From Saturnia japonica (Eukaryota > Arthropoda > Insecta > Lepidoptera > Saturniidae), in NCBI GenBank assembly GCA_033032175.1, contig CM065318.1, positions 6,014,001-6,078,000 of the forward strand: a stretch of DNA of 64,000 bases, given 5' to 3'. This document shows, in pieces, positions 32,534 to 45,000 of the stretch (positions are counted from its first letter, which is position 1; each line of letters starts with the position of its first letter). Below the pieces are notes generated by a model. The model was not told the DNA's origin, did no database searches, and saw only the letters and a list, made by a program, of their open reading frames with translations. The translations under genes and the position numbers were made by a program.

Positions 32534-33375
32534 CACAGATTTAAGAAAAAGGCAGATGGAGCCTTAAGAACAACAAATGCGGACATGCATTTAGCTCTGT
32601 ATCCTTGACAACCAGATAACTACACGTGCAATCCTATGAATAATGTTGCCAGGGATGTTAAAATAAGTTTTACTGTTTTTTTTACCACTTTAACAGTATA
32701 GTTGTTAATTCACCATTTGTCATCAAACAACTGCTTTTGTAAATGGAATGAAGGGCCCAAGGACCTTTGCATACCAATTTTCAACTAAACGCACATCTGC
32801 CATCTTGATTTTTTCATTATTAATGAATATTTCTTGGTTTTCTTCATATATTTTGTTTTAACTTATCATACCTATCACGAATAGTTCGGATGTCGTAAGC
32901 GTTTGAAATTTTTGGCCGGCCATGTTTGATTTTACATTTTTGTTTGAGATACTAAATTGTATAGGGTTCCCTATAATTTTTACTTTAAAACCATACCGCA
33001 ATATCTTTCTATGTGTGTAGATCATTATCATAATAATTTAATGATTTATACATATTATATTTTACTATAACTTCCAGGAAAATATTTCATTGTAACCTAG
33101 CAACATTTTGTCATTTTATTTTCAATAACAAGTAAAATACTATCAAAATATGCTTTGTTACCAATGAAACGATACTCTGTCTTCCTTTTATTGTTTTTGT
33201 GAAGAATTTTTACAATGTAATAGCACACAAGACCGTATATTCAAAAAAATAATAATAAAGCATACGGGGTGCTGAGGTTGCATGACATATTGTTTCAAAA
33301 TTGACATAATTGAATACTAATATGGGGACATTTTCCCTTTCTGAAGGCTCCATCTGCCTTTTTCTTAAATCTGTG
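32534..33375. mobile_element. 842-bp non-autonomous transposon with ~32-bp inverted ends and 8-bp target copy
   Basis: The ends are CACAGATTTAAGAAAAAGGC on the left and, reversed, the same on the right; the inverted repeat continues through AGATGGAGCCTT. The flanks are GGACAAAG (32526-32533) and GGAGAAAG (33376-33383), 7 of 8 identical. An 8-bp duplication fits hAT or P elements. No transposase was seen. Confidence 0.8.
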
Positions 33376-33383
33376 GGAGAAAG

Positions 33384-34370
33384 TATAAACTTTATATTTA
33401 AGCTATAATTAAAGATATTAGAATTGTATGATATATATTATATACCACGATATAATAACAGGATCAATCTATGTGAAGTGCCTTACATTAATATAGAACA
33501 TGAACAAATATCAATATTGTAAAATTTTATAATTTTAAGACTGGCCGGCCATCCGTCAAATATTTAATCTAAATAAGTAAGGTGTAATTTAGATATTTTA
33601 TAGTTATTTTCGAATTATTATGGAATCTCGTTATCGTAACTCTGTGGTCACAAATATTCTTGTCTATGGATTTTTAGTTTGTTTCATTTCAATGGTTTAA
33701 TAGGCGGTGGAGTTTTTTTTGTCAGGCGCGATGGAAATATTTTGATGAGCGATTAATAAAGTTATGGTGAGTTTTATTTTAGGATCTTAATCTGTATGTA
33801 GTGGTTTTTATTTGGTCCTGTATTATGTAATATTGGTAGCATTTTATGTGATATAGTTTGGTTATTATGTACTAATGAAGTGGATTATATATGTATAATT
33901 AAAAACTGGAACATGCATTTTGAGTTGCCACAAAAACTCCTAATTCTATTTTGAAATGGAAGCCACCATTTTGATACAGCGTTGTTTTAACTTTAAAGAT
34001 GATAAAATATTCCATTCACGTGACACTGGCAGAAAAACGCGTTGGCATTAAATAAGACGAAGATAAAATTTCGCATGTTAACTGATGTTGTCACAATTAT
34101 GGCGCTAATTTATTTCTTAGGTCGATAAATTTTTTTTATCATTGTTTATATCCAAAGATTTGGCTGTGTGAAGACTCGAGGATACAATAAATTTAAAGAC
34201 TGATGCGATTACATTCATATGACTGTTTCTTATGTTCATGTTTTCGTCTAAATTAACTTATCTATATGTTTTATAATTTTATTTAAGAAATCATTTTCAT
34301 AGCGCTATTTGTAATCCTGTGACGTGATGTTGCAAATAAATTTTTATATTTTGAAATGTAGTTATTTATT
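33384..34370. other. No gene recognised
   Basis: AT-rich, without supported exons. Confidence 0.45.
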
Positions 34371-34379
34371 TTATAGTTG

Positions 34380-35815
34380 GTAAGGTATACAGTTATATAA
34401 TGAGAAACTGGGAGGAGTCACAGGATGCAATCGGTGTGTTCTGTGATGTCTCGAAGGCCTTCGACTACGATGACTACAGTACGCTTATAGTTAAGCTGAA
34501 ACACTATGGTGTGAGTGGAACTACTCTCGACCTGCTTATCTCTTATTTAACAGATCGCTCTCAGAAAATAAGTATAAATGAGGCGACCTCCTCGGGATCA
34601 TTAGCCAGAATCGGCGTTCCTCAGGGCTCGATTTTGGCACCGTTTTTGTTTTTCGTTTAAGAATAAATGTGCTGTGCTGTCGTACTTCTTTTTGCAGATG
34701 ACATTTCACTTATAATTATTCAATGTGAAAAAAGGGTCAGAGGTTAGGCAGTTTAATAATACTTTAGTTAAAATTAAATAATGGTTTTCTCAAAATAATT
34801 TACTGCTAATTGGAAATAAAACCAAATGTATGAGATTTGCCTTGCCCAACGTTCGGCGTGTCGATAGTAGTATCAACATAGAAGGAAATTTAGTAGGTTT
34901 AGTTGATAGAGTTTGGACATAGTATCAACTACGTTTATGCTGAGTTTATTTAGCGTTAACAGCTTCAGATTTTTTAAATTGCCGCCGTTTTCTCTGGACA
35001 GCTTTCGATGGCCAGACTCTAGTACTATCTTCTTAGGTAATAGCATAATACTAATGCTAGATTCAAAATTACAGTGGAGTCCGCACATTAAAACTTTGGC
35101 GGGAAGATTAATTTCTGCTGCATTCGCAGTACATACGTACATACATACGCGGTATTTTGATGTGGAGTTCAGCAGCTGAGGTGGATACCATATTTATATT
35201 ACAAGAGCGGGCAACACGAGCAATATCAGGTGGTAGCTGTATGCTTGTTTTCCACATTTGTGGTATAAAAAAAAACGAGACCTCGCAAATAACTAAAGAA
35301 CAAGTTCCAGGAAGTGAATATCTTAACTTTGCCCTGCCAATACATAGTTGAGAATTTAATGTATATATTCGTAAAACTTTAAACAAGCTAAATATTCTCA
35401 AAGATCGGCACAGTTTTTAGACTTGGTAAGACTAATAAAATATTTTTAGATTAACAGTGTTAGGTTCAATAATAAGATCCGAAGCACTTAACTGATTTGC
35501 CAGACAATGAGTTGGAGGTCCATGGTCAAACCAGTTTTGTTGCTAATAACTTATTATAGGGTGGATCATTATGTGAATGACAGTGATGTCATTGTCTGGA
35601 AGTGCCTCCCTCTCTGTGGATCCACTGAATTATTAATATGATTATTTACAGTTGGGGGAAAAAAATAAAGAAAAAAGATAAGCCCGATCTAGTTTCTTGC
35701 TAGCTTTTCTCAATTACTGTGATGTTCTCCGAACTGGTAGTAGTGTCTTGACATTCATATGTGCCTTCTTGGGGCCTAAATTGAATAAAGATTTTGTTAT
35801 ATTATTTTGTATAGT
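34380..35815 (+). pseudogene. LINE (Jockey/CR1-like) ORF2 remnant with 3' end
   Basis: An open segment at 34400-34660 carries reverse transcriptase blocks FCDVSKAFD, LISYLTDRSQK and GVPQGSILAPFLF; the catalytic FADD box follows in another frame near 34697. Downstream parts include FILQERATRAISGG (35185-35230). The 3' end (35470-35800) matches the LINE tail at 12663-13045: GGGTGGATCATTATGTGAATG, GTGCCTTCTTGGGGCCTAAATTGAATAAA. Stops and shifts are many. Confidence 0.85.
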
Positions 35816-36047
35816 TTTTTAGTGGTCCAGGCGAAGTGAAAAATAATGAAAAAATCAAATAGGTATTTCGTTTGTTTTGTATGCTTTTCAATTTTCTAGA
35901 TTTACATATACATCTTAATTTGATCATTTTTATAGTCTACTGAAGCATTTACAGAACTTAAAACATTTTCAGGAAATTAAAAGATCACTATATAACACAA
36001 AGTTTAAAAATGTACTGTAAAACTGCAAAAGTAAAGTAAAACGCATT

Positions 36048-36119
36048 GTTTCCGCCCGGGATCGAACCGGGGACCTTGTGCGTGTGAAGCACACGTGATA
36101 ACCGCTACACTACGGAAAC
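36048..36119 (-). tRNA. tRNA-Val (anticodon CAC)
   Basis: The minus strand folds as a complete tRNA: acceptor GTTTCCG/CGGAAAC with discriminator A, D arm with box A TGTAGCGGTTA, anticodon stem TGTGC/GCACA around loop TTCACAC (anticodon CAC), and T arm with box B GGTTCGATCCC. No intron, and CCA is not encoded, as in eukaryotes. A TTTT Pol III terminator lies about 6 nt downstream. It is about 315 bp upstream of, and divergent from, the TRIC gene start codon. Confidence 0.95.
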
Positions 36120-36299
36120 CTGAGGTAACGTGGACGAAAATAATATACAGCTTACTAAGAAAACACATCTCATTACAAAATAATTTAAATATTTCATTTT
36201 CGTTGTAACAAGTAATCTGTCACTCACCTAAATCTCTCAATAGCTGGCTTACACGTATTACAACGCTTCAGACCAAAATAATCGAAAAATCTACACAAT

Positions 36300-36434
36300 C
36301 CACATTCCAATTCCAGTCTCGCGGCTACCTCGCCCGCGGTTGGTCGCGGATGTGTTGCGTCAGAGAGTTTATTGTCGGTGTTTAGTTGTGCCATTATTTT
36401 TAATCCTTAGAATCACAAAAAAAAAGACATCAGA
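36300..36434 (+). promoter_or_regulatory. Candidate TRIC promoter and 5' UTR
   Basis: It is a GC-rich island in AT-rich flanks (CGCGGCTACCTCGCCCGCGG at 36321-36340). An initiator-like GCGTCAGAGAGTT lies near 36358-36370, and an A-rich leader (CACAAAAAAAAAGAC) precedes the ATG. No TATA box is evident. Confidence 0.4.
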
Positions 36435-36555
36435 ATGGATCCCGAAGCGTTCCTCGACCTGGCGAACCAGGTTATTAAATTAAAAATGTATCCTTATTTC
36501 GATATAGCTCATTCCCTTTTGTGTGCTCTTGCAGTGAGAGAAGATTTAGGGTCCG
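36435..36555 (+). CDS. TRIC coding exon 1
   Basis: ATG at 36435 in context CAGAATGG; residues 1-40 plus one base; donor CCG|GTAAGT. Confidence 0.93.
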
Positions 36556-39500
36556 GTAAGTGAATATATATATTTATTTAAAACCCAAAGCCCATATAAA
36601 CAATTAATTAACATCATAATTCCGCATCCTGAAGTCAATAATTCAAATCAAAATAATTTTTAGCTTGGGATGTAATAAATTAAAGACTTCTATCGATGTA
36701 TAAAAATAGATTGTTGCCTGTGGGATCACCAGGCAAAGCGGTAATAATATCTAACAGATGAAAGATACAAAAATACACAAATATTGTAATATGTATTTAT
36801 TTCATGAAAATAAATGTACCTATAAACATGTTTTTATAATTGAAAATATTTGAAATACGTATTCCCAATCTAATTTTTGATAAAATTAAACATAAATTAT
36901 CTTCACATAGTGCCGCTTTATCTGGTTTTTATCTAGCTCTGACGTAGGAGGTTTATAATAAAAAAATACAGTATTAATTTTACTATAATTGCATTAGCAT
37001 TTTAATCACGTGAGGAATGTAATTACAGGATTATATTCCAACTAACCTACAGTAACAATGTTCATACTATATCATTAAAATTAAATCTTTAGTTCACGTG
37101 TAGATGGCGGTTTGATATATATTAAGTTTTATATTCACAAAAAGTTTCAATCGAGAAGTGTCAAAAGTTCAATAACTCAATAATTCCTGTAACGCATTTT
37201 GTAATAAGTACAAAAAGAAACTCCGGGGCTCGTCCGGGATTTGAACCCGGGACCTCTCGCACCCGAAGCGAGAATCATACCCCTAGACCAACGAGCCACA
37301 TCGCTAAATATTGAAATTACTCATTTGTTTTCATCTTTTATTACGTCATTAATTACTATGTATAGAGACTAGTGGTTCTACCGCAGATACAACAAGAAGA
37401 CTTCTAGCCTGCGGCGTTTCTTAAGGGGAAATAAATATAAATAAAATAATTCAACCTACAAATTTCCTATAATCTAGAATGCACTACAGTGATATTGGAA
37501 AGACAACAGCCAGAGAAAACGTAAATCCAAACCTACCAATTAGTTTTATTACATTTTTCAGTTTCGGGGTGAAAAATTACCTAGGGACGTATGATACTTT
37601 ACTGGATAGTAAATGCAGTCCAAGGACAACGGAAACTGCTGAAGAATGTGCGACTTTTACGCTCTTACCATCTCTTGATTTTTTGTTTAGCGAAGTACCT
37701 ACCCCAAGTTCAAATGCGCAGTGTGCGCACTTAAAACACGCGGATACCCCTTACACCCAGGCTTCCATCCGTCCAGGTTTCTTCGGATTTGTCCTAGTTT
37801 GGCAAGTGTCTGCGTCCGGGGAAAATCCGGAGGAATTTTTAATTGTTTCCATTTGAAACCCCGGACACTTTTTGCGTCCAGGAAAAATACGATTAATTGA
37901 TTAAACAAGTAAATAAATCAAAGAGGAGATAATAATGATTATTTTATTTTAGATTTTTTTAAGAAGTGCCTGGGATAAATTGGATGTCACCTAAATGTAA
38001 CCTAAGATTTAATTGATGGCAGCCTTGCACCCAGTTTTTGTATCAGTGTGTGTTTGTACGACAGGTGCGTTGGCGTTTTCCCGCAAACACCCTCTGTCAT
38101 GCTGGCTGTCCACAATGCTGGTTATATTCGCGGGCGGCATGGTGGCCAACGGTTTGATTGGAGAACCCATACTGGCACCGCTCAAGAACACGCCACAGCT
38201 TGTCATAGGCACCGTTACTTGGTACCTCAACCTATTTCTTATTTTAATGACATTTTAATAACTGTGTACTGTTTCGAACCTACACCTAAAACAAGCGACA
38301 GCAACATTCTGTTGAAATTTCCATAATAAATAAAATATGGAAATCTGCAGGTCTAAAATAATGGCGTGCTTTAACGAAGTCTATTCCTACATATGTTTCC
38401 AGTTTTGATGAAATTTTAAATACGATTCAAACAAAAAAAAAAACAGTTTTTCTTACTAACTTCATAAATAGTTTCATTTTTATACTTTAGGTTTATTCAA
38501 AATCAAATCAAATCAAATCAAAATATCTTTTGTTCAATTTAGGCCCTAAGAAGGCACTTATGAATGTCAAAACATTACCACTGGTTCGGAAAACATCCCA
38601 GACATCGAGAAGATATAAGACATAGAGATATAGATAAGACTATTGTTTGACCATATTCATAACTGATGTTAATTAGCTAAATGAATGACGTGGCCTGAGG
38701 AATACGCTAAGCGTAGAGGGGGCTGGCTTTCAATAAAGGCGACGGAAACACGCCTAAGACAAAATCACAATTCTTTATCTCCAGTTTTAATGATGTTCTT
38801 CGCAGGGCACAGATAAATTTCTTTGGAGATTTCTCTCTACTTGGGGGTCGGTCGGACTTAACCAAATAACCTTGTGTTGTGATCTTGCGGTGAGTGGGTT
38901 TTTCCAGAGCTCCTTAGATCGGTCGAACATCGGGAGGTCTGCGACGCGCTAGTTATACATATGGTATTACAAGCGTCCATAGGGTACTGTGGGCCTGCGG
39001 ACAAGCGCGCCGTATGCTTTGTTGTAATAAAATATACGAGTAATTTTCCATCTGGCTTAGGAGCATCCACTTATTTAACATTAGTTGAAAAAAAAAATCA
39101 ATTAAGTACAATATAATAAATTTAATTCCTCAGGTACATAGTGTTTTACACTCCGTTTGATGTCGGTTACAAGGTTGCCAAATTCTTGCCCGTGAAAGTG
39201 GTCGCTGCCGCTATGAAAGAGATTTATCGTGCCAAAAAAGTGTACGACGGCGTTAGCCATGCTGCAAAATTGTACCCGAATGCTTACGTCATCATGATAA
39301 TTGTCGGTAAGTTTCGTAAAGAATCTTTTGAAGTTTTCTGTGGTAATGGATAGCCTACACACTACACACTGTCACAAAATATATGTATTGTATGATCTAT
39401 GCAAGTATTCTCTTTTAATGTTAGTTGTGTAAAAAAATCACGAAACTTGTAAATAGCATCTTTGCCATATTTTTAGTAAATATACTTATTATTTTATCCA

Positions 39501-42500
39501 TTTAAAGTTAAATTAAACCATTTAAGGATCATCAACAGGCAGATAATAGGTAAGTAGGTACATCCGAAAAGTCAGTACCATGGGTACTCAAATCTTCCCA
39601 AAGGTACAGATTACCGCAGTTCTTTTTGTTGACGGTGAAGGAAAATATTGTGAGGGAGATTGAATGCTTGAAAAATAATTAATTAGATTTGTACATAGTA
39701 TAAAATTAGTATGGATTTTTAGATTGTGAACTTGTGAAGTGACCTTGGGTCCAAGCAGTAAGTCATTTATATATTTTATATGCTATTTATATTTATATGC
39801 GTATTTCAGGTACCTTGAAAGGTAACGGTGCTGGATTTAGTAAATTGATAGAGCGACTAATTCGTGGTGCATGGACACCTACCGCTATGGAAACTATGCA
39901 GCCCAGTTTGTGAGTATTCAAAAAGCTATTGTACACACCTATTCAGTTTTACATCGACCGTGGTTCAAAGGTAGGGCGTATAATTCTCAGATTTCAATAA
40001 AGGAAAACAGAATGACGGAATCATAGCATGCTGGCAAAGTCAATACCGTAGCTAGTGGAGTGGGACCGCCCTGGATGTGTCCCGTTTGGGAGCGACACCC
40101 GACCGTGAAAACATAACATACAAAAACCATCACAATATTTTTTAAATGTTTGCGAACCTAGGAGGTCCTAGCTTTTTTGAGTACGTTTTTAAAGTAGTGA
40201 TTAAAAGTAGATCAAACACTGAAAGAAGGTCACATACGAGTATTTTACTTAATAATCATTATTAATCATTTAATTTATATAATGAAATTTCGTAATTTTT
40301 CCTTCCTTTATTGGCTAAACGCTAACTAAAATTTAAAATTTTAAGTTTATAAGTTTGCTAGATATCCTAATATTTTGATGATCGGTAAGTGTGGCAAAAT
40401 TTAAACTATAAGGTATAATTATTAGGTATATTGGTAATTTAACCAGTTATAGTGTATCCTCTTGATCTCTAAAATTCAAACAACATACCATTACGCCTGT
40501 ACTCCCTGAAGTGTTAGGCAGTGGTGCATTAAATGTACACCCACTGTTCGCCGGGTGTGTTTTTAGGTCAATAGGGTGCGAGCCTATTGCCATTAAATTG
40601 GGCGCAATGTCAAACTCCGAGCTGCTACTGAGAATTTCATATAAAAACACAATAAAACTTTGCTCGACCTGACAATCGAACCCAGGACCCCGATCATAGC
40701 AGACACACGTACGACCACTAGGTTACTGAGGCAGTTTCAATTCAAACTTGTTGCTTTATCTACCTTGCCACTAGATCATGTTAAATGTTCAGAATCAGTC
40801 GTGAGAGACAACCTTAGATTAATTATTAGTTTCCATTGGAGCGCAGCGGAGACTAATATAATCTAAGGGTAAACAGGGCTTAAAAACTAGAATTATGGTA
40901 GAGTAAAAACATAATGTCGAATAAACACAAATCTACTAAAAATTAAGCGGGCGAATGTAATCCGCTCTTCATTCTGTATAGGAAAGAGAATCCTCTTAGT
41001 GCAATATATTTATCCTAAATAGTTTTCATTTGTAGTTATAAATACGTTAATTAATGGTTTAAACTAACAAAATTGGACATTTCAGTTACACGAAGGCATC
41101 TCTGGTGGCGTCTGTTATCTTCGTGCTCGACAAAAAGACTGACCTCATATCGGCGCCGCATGCTCTTGTATACTTCGGTATAGTGATATTCTTCGTCTAC
41201 TTTAAGGTAAGGAAACCTATTTTTTTTTTTAACTTACAAGTTATTCTAGTCTCAAAATATGTGATATTTCCTGTGCCTCGTGTGCAGTAGTAGAAACATA
41301 CAAAGTTACTTCAAACGACAAGGTGCTGTTATGAGGCTTTTTTAGAAGGCACATTTTCTACTGTATTTGGTACATCTAATTGTGTACAGTCCATTCGCAA
41401 TAGAAAAAAATATTTAATGCAAGCTTAACAGTCTTATTGCTCAGTTTTCTTCAGTCTACCACCTATCGTTACCACAAGACTGATTAATTTTAAATGTTTA
41501 CCACCGATGGTTTTATTTTTGTATTATTTATGGTGGTTCATATATCTATCTGGCTTTCATGCAGAGTGTCTTAAAAATATTCGTGTAATCCTTATATTAC
41601 GTATCTTACTTATAACGATTCCCAAAGTGCACATGAACCGCGAAGCAGCTACATTTATGAATGATTTACTTAATTATTTTGGCTGTTAAGTAATTCCACT
41701 GTTACAATATTATTTTGGAATAGCCAAATAATTATTCTAAAAAAGGATTTTTTGCTCGTGTTTCAAACTGAACTGTCCCTCATTTTTACCATTTCATTAA
41801 GGTTTCCAAAAGAAATTTGATAAGTTTTCCGTAGCTCTAAAAGTTTAGAAACCGAACTGTCAGGAATCTATAGAAAGCTTTATTATGTCGGCATAGAGAT
41901 TATTACTCAGTTTTAATATACTACATAGATAGGTATATCCTATAGAAAATGTGTGTCAGCTTCGACTTACGAATGGAGTTTACTCTTTACAAGAATACAC
42001 ATACATGATTTCAAAGTGAAAGGTGCGCAAGGTACGTTGCGCAGAAAAATATAACGTTTTTTAGTTAACGCTTGTATTAATTTCACTCCTCATAAAATTT
42101 CCATACCGGAAAATCGATTTATAAGGAGTAAACTTCAAAAATAATTTTTGCATTAGTTACTAGATAGCGCATTAATCTGATATTTAAATTGTTACTGATT
42201 AGTGATTACAAAATGAATATTAAGTTAGTTACAATAGATGTAAATACATGTCAGTAAAATTAAAAAAAAATTGTTATGAAAAAATCTATTCTTAAGGAGT
42301 AATTACCTTTTCACAGTAAACATAATGCTTTTAAGTTAACGCTTGTATTAATTTTACGTCTTTTAAGAAAATCGACTCTTAAGGAAACTCCAAAACCTAA
42401 AATAGTTTACTTTAAAAAAAAAAAATTGTATGAAAATGTAGGATTTAAAACCTATAGATATAGCGTAGCGTAATTTTAGGTCTTTGCTATAACCAAACAT

Positions 42501-42761
42501 TGTTAGGATACATATTTTATTCAATACCATATTAGTAAGTGTAAAGATAATTTTCCTAACTTCTCTCGGTATTTTTGATCATTATGGTTTTTTGAAATTT
42601 TACAGCTATCGTCCATCTTGTTGGGTATCCACGATCCCTTTGTGCCGTTTGAGAACTTATTCTGCGCGTTGTTCCTTGGTGGAATCTGGGATTCACTCGC
42701 CAAGCTTCTCGGCAAGGGTCAACCCAAAGAAGAAACAAAAGATGCTAAAAAAACGAACTAA
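36435..42761 (+). CDS. Trimeric intracellular cation channel (TRIC, TMEM38 family), six exons, 275 aa
   Basis: Coding exons: 36435-36555, 38065-38221, 39134-39306, 39810-39909, 41086-41206 and 42606-42761. All introns are GT-AG with phases that join exactly. The product is a seven-span K+-permeable channel of the ER/SR and nuclear membrane, which supplies counter-ion current for calcium release. Family features: MYPYFDIAHSLL near 18-29, FAGGMVANGLIGEP (~63-76), YTPFDVGYKVAKFLP (98-112), the lipid-binding KEIYRAKKV (121-129; KEV in vertebrates), KGNGAG (~153-158) and the C-terminal FENLFCALFLGGIWD. It ends in a lysine-rich tail ending KKTN, typical of ER retention. The length is right and no defect is seen. 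Invertebrates usually have one such gene, called TRIC type 1B.1 or TMEM38B-like. Confidence 0.95.
37226..37297 (-). tRNA. tRNA-Pro (anticodon CGG)
   Basis: The minus strand gives acceptor GGCTCGT/ACGAGCC with discriminator C, box A TGGTCTAGGGG, anticodon stem CTCGC/GCGAG around loop TTCGGGT (anticodon CGG), and box B GGTTCAAATCC. A TTTTT terminator lies about 10 nt downstream. It is a complete cloverleaf, antisense inside TRIC intron 1. Confidence 0.95.
38065..38221 (+). CDS. TRIC coding exon 2
   Basis: Acceptor TACGACAG; it completes Gly41 and encodes transmembrane helices through Trp93 (split); donor TTG|GTACCT, a weaker donor than the others. Confidence 0.93.
38500..38620 (-). repeat. LINE 3' tail fragment
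   Basis: The plus strand has an (AAATC)n tract, then TTCAATTTAGGCCCTAAGAAGG and CGGAAAACATCCCAGACATCG, the reverse of the LINE 3' end at 12663-13045. It is only the last ~100 bp, in TRIC intron 2. Confidence 0.75.
39134..39306 (+). CDS. TRIC coding exon 3
   Basis: Acceptor AATTCCTCAG, donor TCG|GTAAGT. It carries the YTPFDVGYK and KEIYRAKK motifs. Confidence 0.95.
39810..39909 (+). CDS. TRIC coding exon 4
   Basis: Acceptor GCGTATTTCAG, donor TTT|GTGAGT. It carries the glycine-rich KGNGAG segment and the IERLIRGAW helix. Confidence 0.95.
40481..40737 (-). repeat. tRNA-headed SINE family A, copy 2
   Basis: It has the same head (GACCACTAGGTTACTGAGGC, plus strand) and tail (CAACATACCATTACGCC) as copy 1, in TRIC intron 4, reversed relative to the gene. 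Confidence 0.85.
41086..41206 (+). CDS. TRIC coding exon 5
   Basis: Acceptor GGACATTTCAG, donor AAG|GTAAGG. It encodes two membrane segments flanking DKKTDLISAPH. Confidence 0.95.
42051..42420. repeat. Degenerate direct repeat in TRIC intron 5
   Basis: AGTTAACGCTTGTATTAATTT occurs at about 42063 and again at about 42334. Each copy is followed by similar AAAATCGA and TTAAGGA/ATAAGGA words for about 90 bp. It looks like an old local duplication. Confidence 0.55.
42606..42761 (+). CDS. TRIC coding exon 6 with stop
   Basis: Acceptor TTGAAATTTTACAG. It encodes the last span and the Lys/Glu-rich tail; TAA at 42759-42761. Confidence 0.95.
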   Translation, partial: LSSILLGIHDPFVPFENLFCALFLGGIWDSLAKLLGKGQPKEETKDAKKTN

Positions 42762-43057
42762 AACATGTATGTGAGCTGTATTTTACTTACTTTATATGTG
42801 TCTTTAAAAAAGGTAATGGACCTTAGTGGTGTGCTTGAAATCAGCAAATTAAGACGCGGGATAAAATCTTAGAATTACTATTCTTCTTTTTCATAGAACC
42901 ATATCGCTGTGGTGGACCATTTTATCATGTTTACCTGGCCAACTACTAAAGTTGGAAATTTATCTTAAAACGTACCAGTAGCTGCACTTAAGAGCATGTT
43001 CTAACTTAGAGCTTAGATCTAAGTTATAAATTCTCTATAACACAAGAAAATTTTTTG

Positions 43058-43291
43058 AACAAAAAAGAAAACCAGCTTCAATGTTTTTAAGGAGTTCCCT
43101 GGTGTATCTTGGAAGTCAAAGGTCCAATGCTAATTAAATTAAAAAAGGACCACCCTTGAGATGACTCCTTTCCAACGAAAACAAAAATCTTCAAAATCGG
43201 TAAAATAACAAAGAAGTTAGGTATGGCTGAACATCCATAAAATAACATTCGAATTGAGAACCTCCTACTTTTTTTAAAGTCGGTAAAAACT
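43058..43291 (+). repeat. Dispersed repeat family C, copy 3
   Basis: It opens AAAACCAGCTTCAATGTTTTTAAGGAG, with TATCTTGGAAGTCAAAGGTCC, AAGGACCACCCTTGAGATG and a CCTCCTACTTTTTTTAAAGTCGG end. Confidence 0.75.
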
Positions 43292-44381
43292 TAAAGTACC
43301 GAGTGTTTTCTGGCGTTATAAATAGTTTTCGTTTTATGAAAATGTACCTACTTATACTTGTTAAAACAAATATAAGGTTTTTATGTGTTTTGTATAGTCC
43401 GTTATGTTATTTTGACGTTTTATGGATGTAGGTAGTACGAAAGTGTGTTTGGTATTTCTATTTAAACTTATCACAATGTACTCTTCTTACTTATTGACAG
43501 TCATTGCAAAAAACAAAAGATAAGAACGCGAGTGTTTTTCCTCGAAAATGTAATGCGATAATAAATATATATTGATGTCTTAACCAAAAATAACACGGAT
43601 GTCTAACCTAAGAACGATAATTTATAAAGAGACTATCTTTATCTTTCTCCAAGAAGGCGATAACGCTTTTCTGTAAGGCCCTGGAGGATGTTGGAAGCCG
43701 TTAGAAGGTTCAGAAAATATTAGGCAGTCTAGAGAGGTCATGTTAGATTTGAAAAAATGCAAAAATTATTTGTCCTAATACGCATTTCAGCATTTCTATG
43801 GAATCAGAATAACGAAGATTACGAATATTGTATTTCAAACTATAGTCATTTTAGTACTATAGTTGCATGATTAATTTCATTTATTGCGTGCCATGAATAT
43901 CATGGCATGGTTTAATATAACATGGCATACTGTAAAGTAATCGATAAGTTTTTGTTAAACAACTTGATTTTGGGGGCGCTAGAAAATGTTTATTTTGAAA
44001 GTAGGTATTGGTCCTAATAACTTTGAGAACCTATGATGTAAACAAACCAATCTCGAGCAATATCTATGTTTTCGTATTATGGAGTTTGTTACAGAGAGTT
44101 AAGATAAGAAAGTTCGGGCATAGAGAAATTTTTCTCTACTGCTGAAATACTGAATGTATTACAGAAGATCGCAGTCAAATAATCTTATGTTGTGTTTCAG
44201 GGTTAAGCAGAGTTTTCAGAGTTCCTTCGGGTAGGGTAGTTGGGAACCGTTTACCTAATGAGCCGTACGCTTGTTTGACACCATAGTTGTATTTAAAAAA
44301 AAAGTATTTATATCCCTTTAGGTTGTTTCTATCCACTGTTTATTTCCAATTACTTAATTGTATTGTGTATATATTTACAGA

Positions 44382-45000
44382 CCATCACACACTCTACGCT
44401 TTGCTATCAACTGACACCGACAATACGAAATGTGACGGCATGGTTATTTTAAGCAAGAAAACGTTAAAAAAAATGAAAAAAATTGTAAAACCTTTAAACC
44501 CTAAAAAAATGGCACAACGACCAAAGTTTTTGATTTCGTTATTGTTAAGATGTATTATTAGTTAATACTTAGTTTTAATTAATCGCTTGTTTTATGACTT
44601 TGCATGTTGAAAGAATTTTATTAGTTCCTAAAGACCCTGATTTGCCAAATACTTATTTGTGATAGTTTTTTTTTTTAATGAATTGACATTTTTATGCTGT
44701 GACTCGATTTATGTACTTAATATTACTAAGTGCAATAATTGCGTAGTATTATTTTAATTAACAATTATTATTACCTACCTGTATGTCATATATTACCAGT
44801 AGTACTTAGTGTGATGTGTGAAAAAAAAACAAAAACAATCGAGCATTGTTATTATATTTTAGTATGTAATTTCATATTCGAAACGACTATCGAACCTACG
44901 ACTTCCTTTGAAAAAGAAAACAAGCTTCACTTGATAACATTTTTAATTTACGCACTAAATATTTGAGTATACTAACTGTATACTCTGTGGAATAAACATT
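44382..45000 (+). other. Possible 3' UTR exon of TRIC with AATAAA
   Basis: A donor-like GTATGTGAG starts at 42767, six bases after the TRIC stop, and a good acceptor (TATATATTTACAG) ends at 44381. An AATAAA lies at 44991-44996, followed by a T-rich stretch. Together these could form a spliced 3' UTR, though an unspliced one ending earlier is equally possible. The 92-codon frame across the region does not look like a protein. Confidence 0.3.

Noticed and set aside
37479..37856. 125-codon plus-strand frame in TRIC intron 1
   Set aside because: It has no family resemblance, ends within the intron, and is covered by a competing minus-strand frame; the composition is not coding-like.
44287..44565. 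92-codon frame downstream of TRIC
   Set aside because: It is low in complexity and Lys/Leu-rich by AT bias, with no similarity; better read as untranslated sequence.
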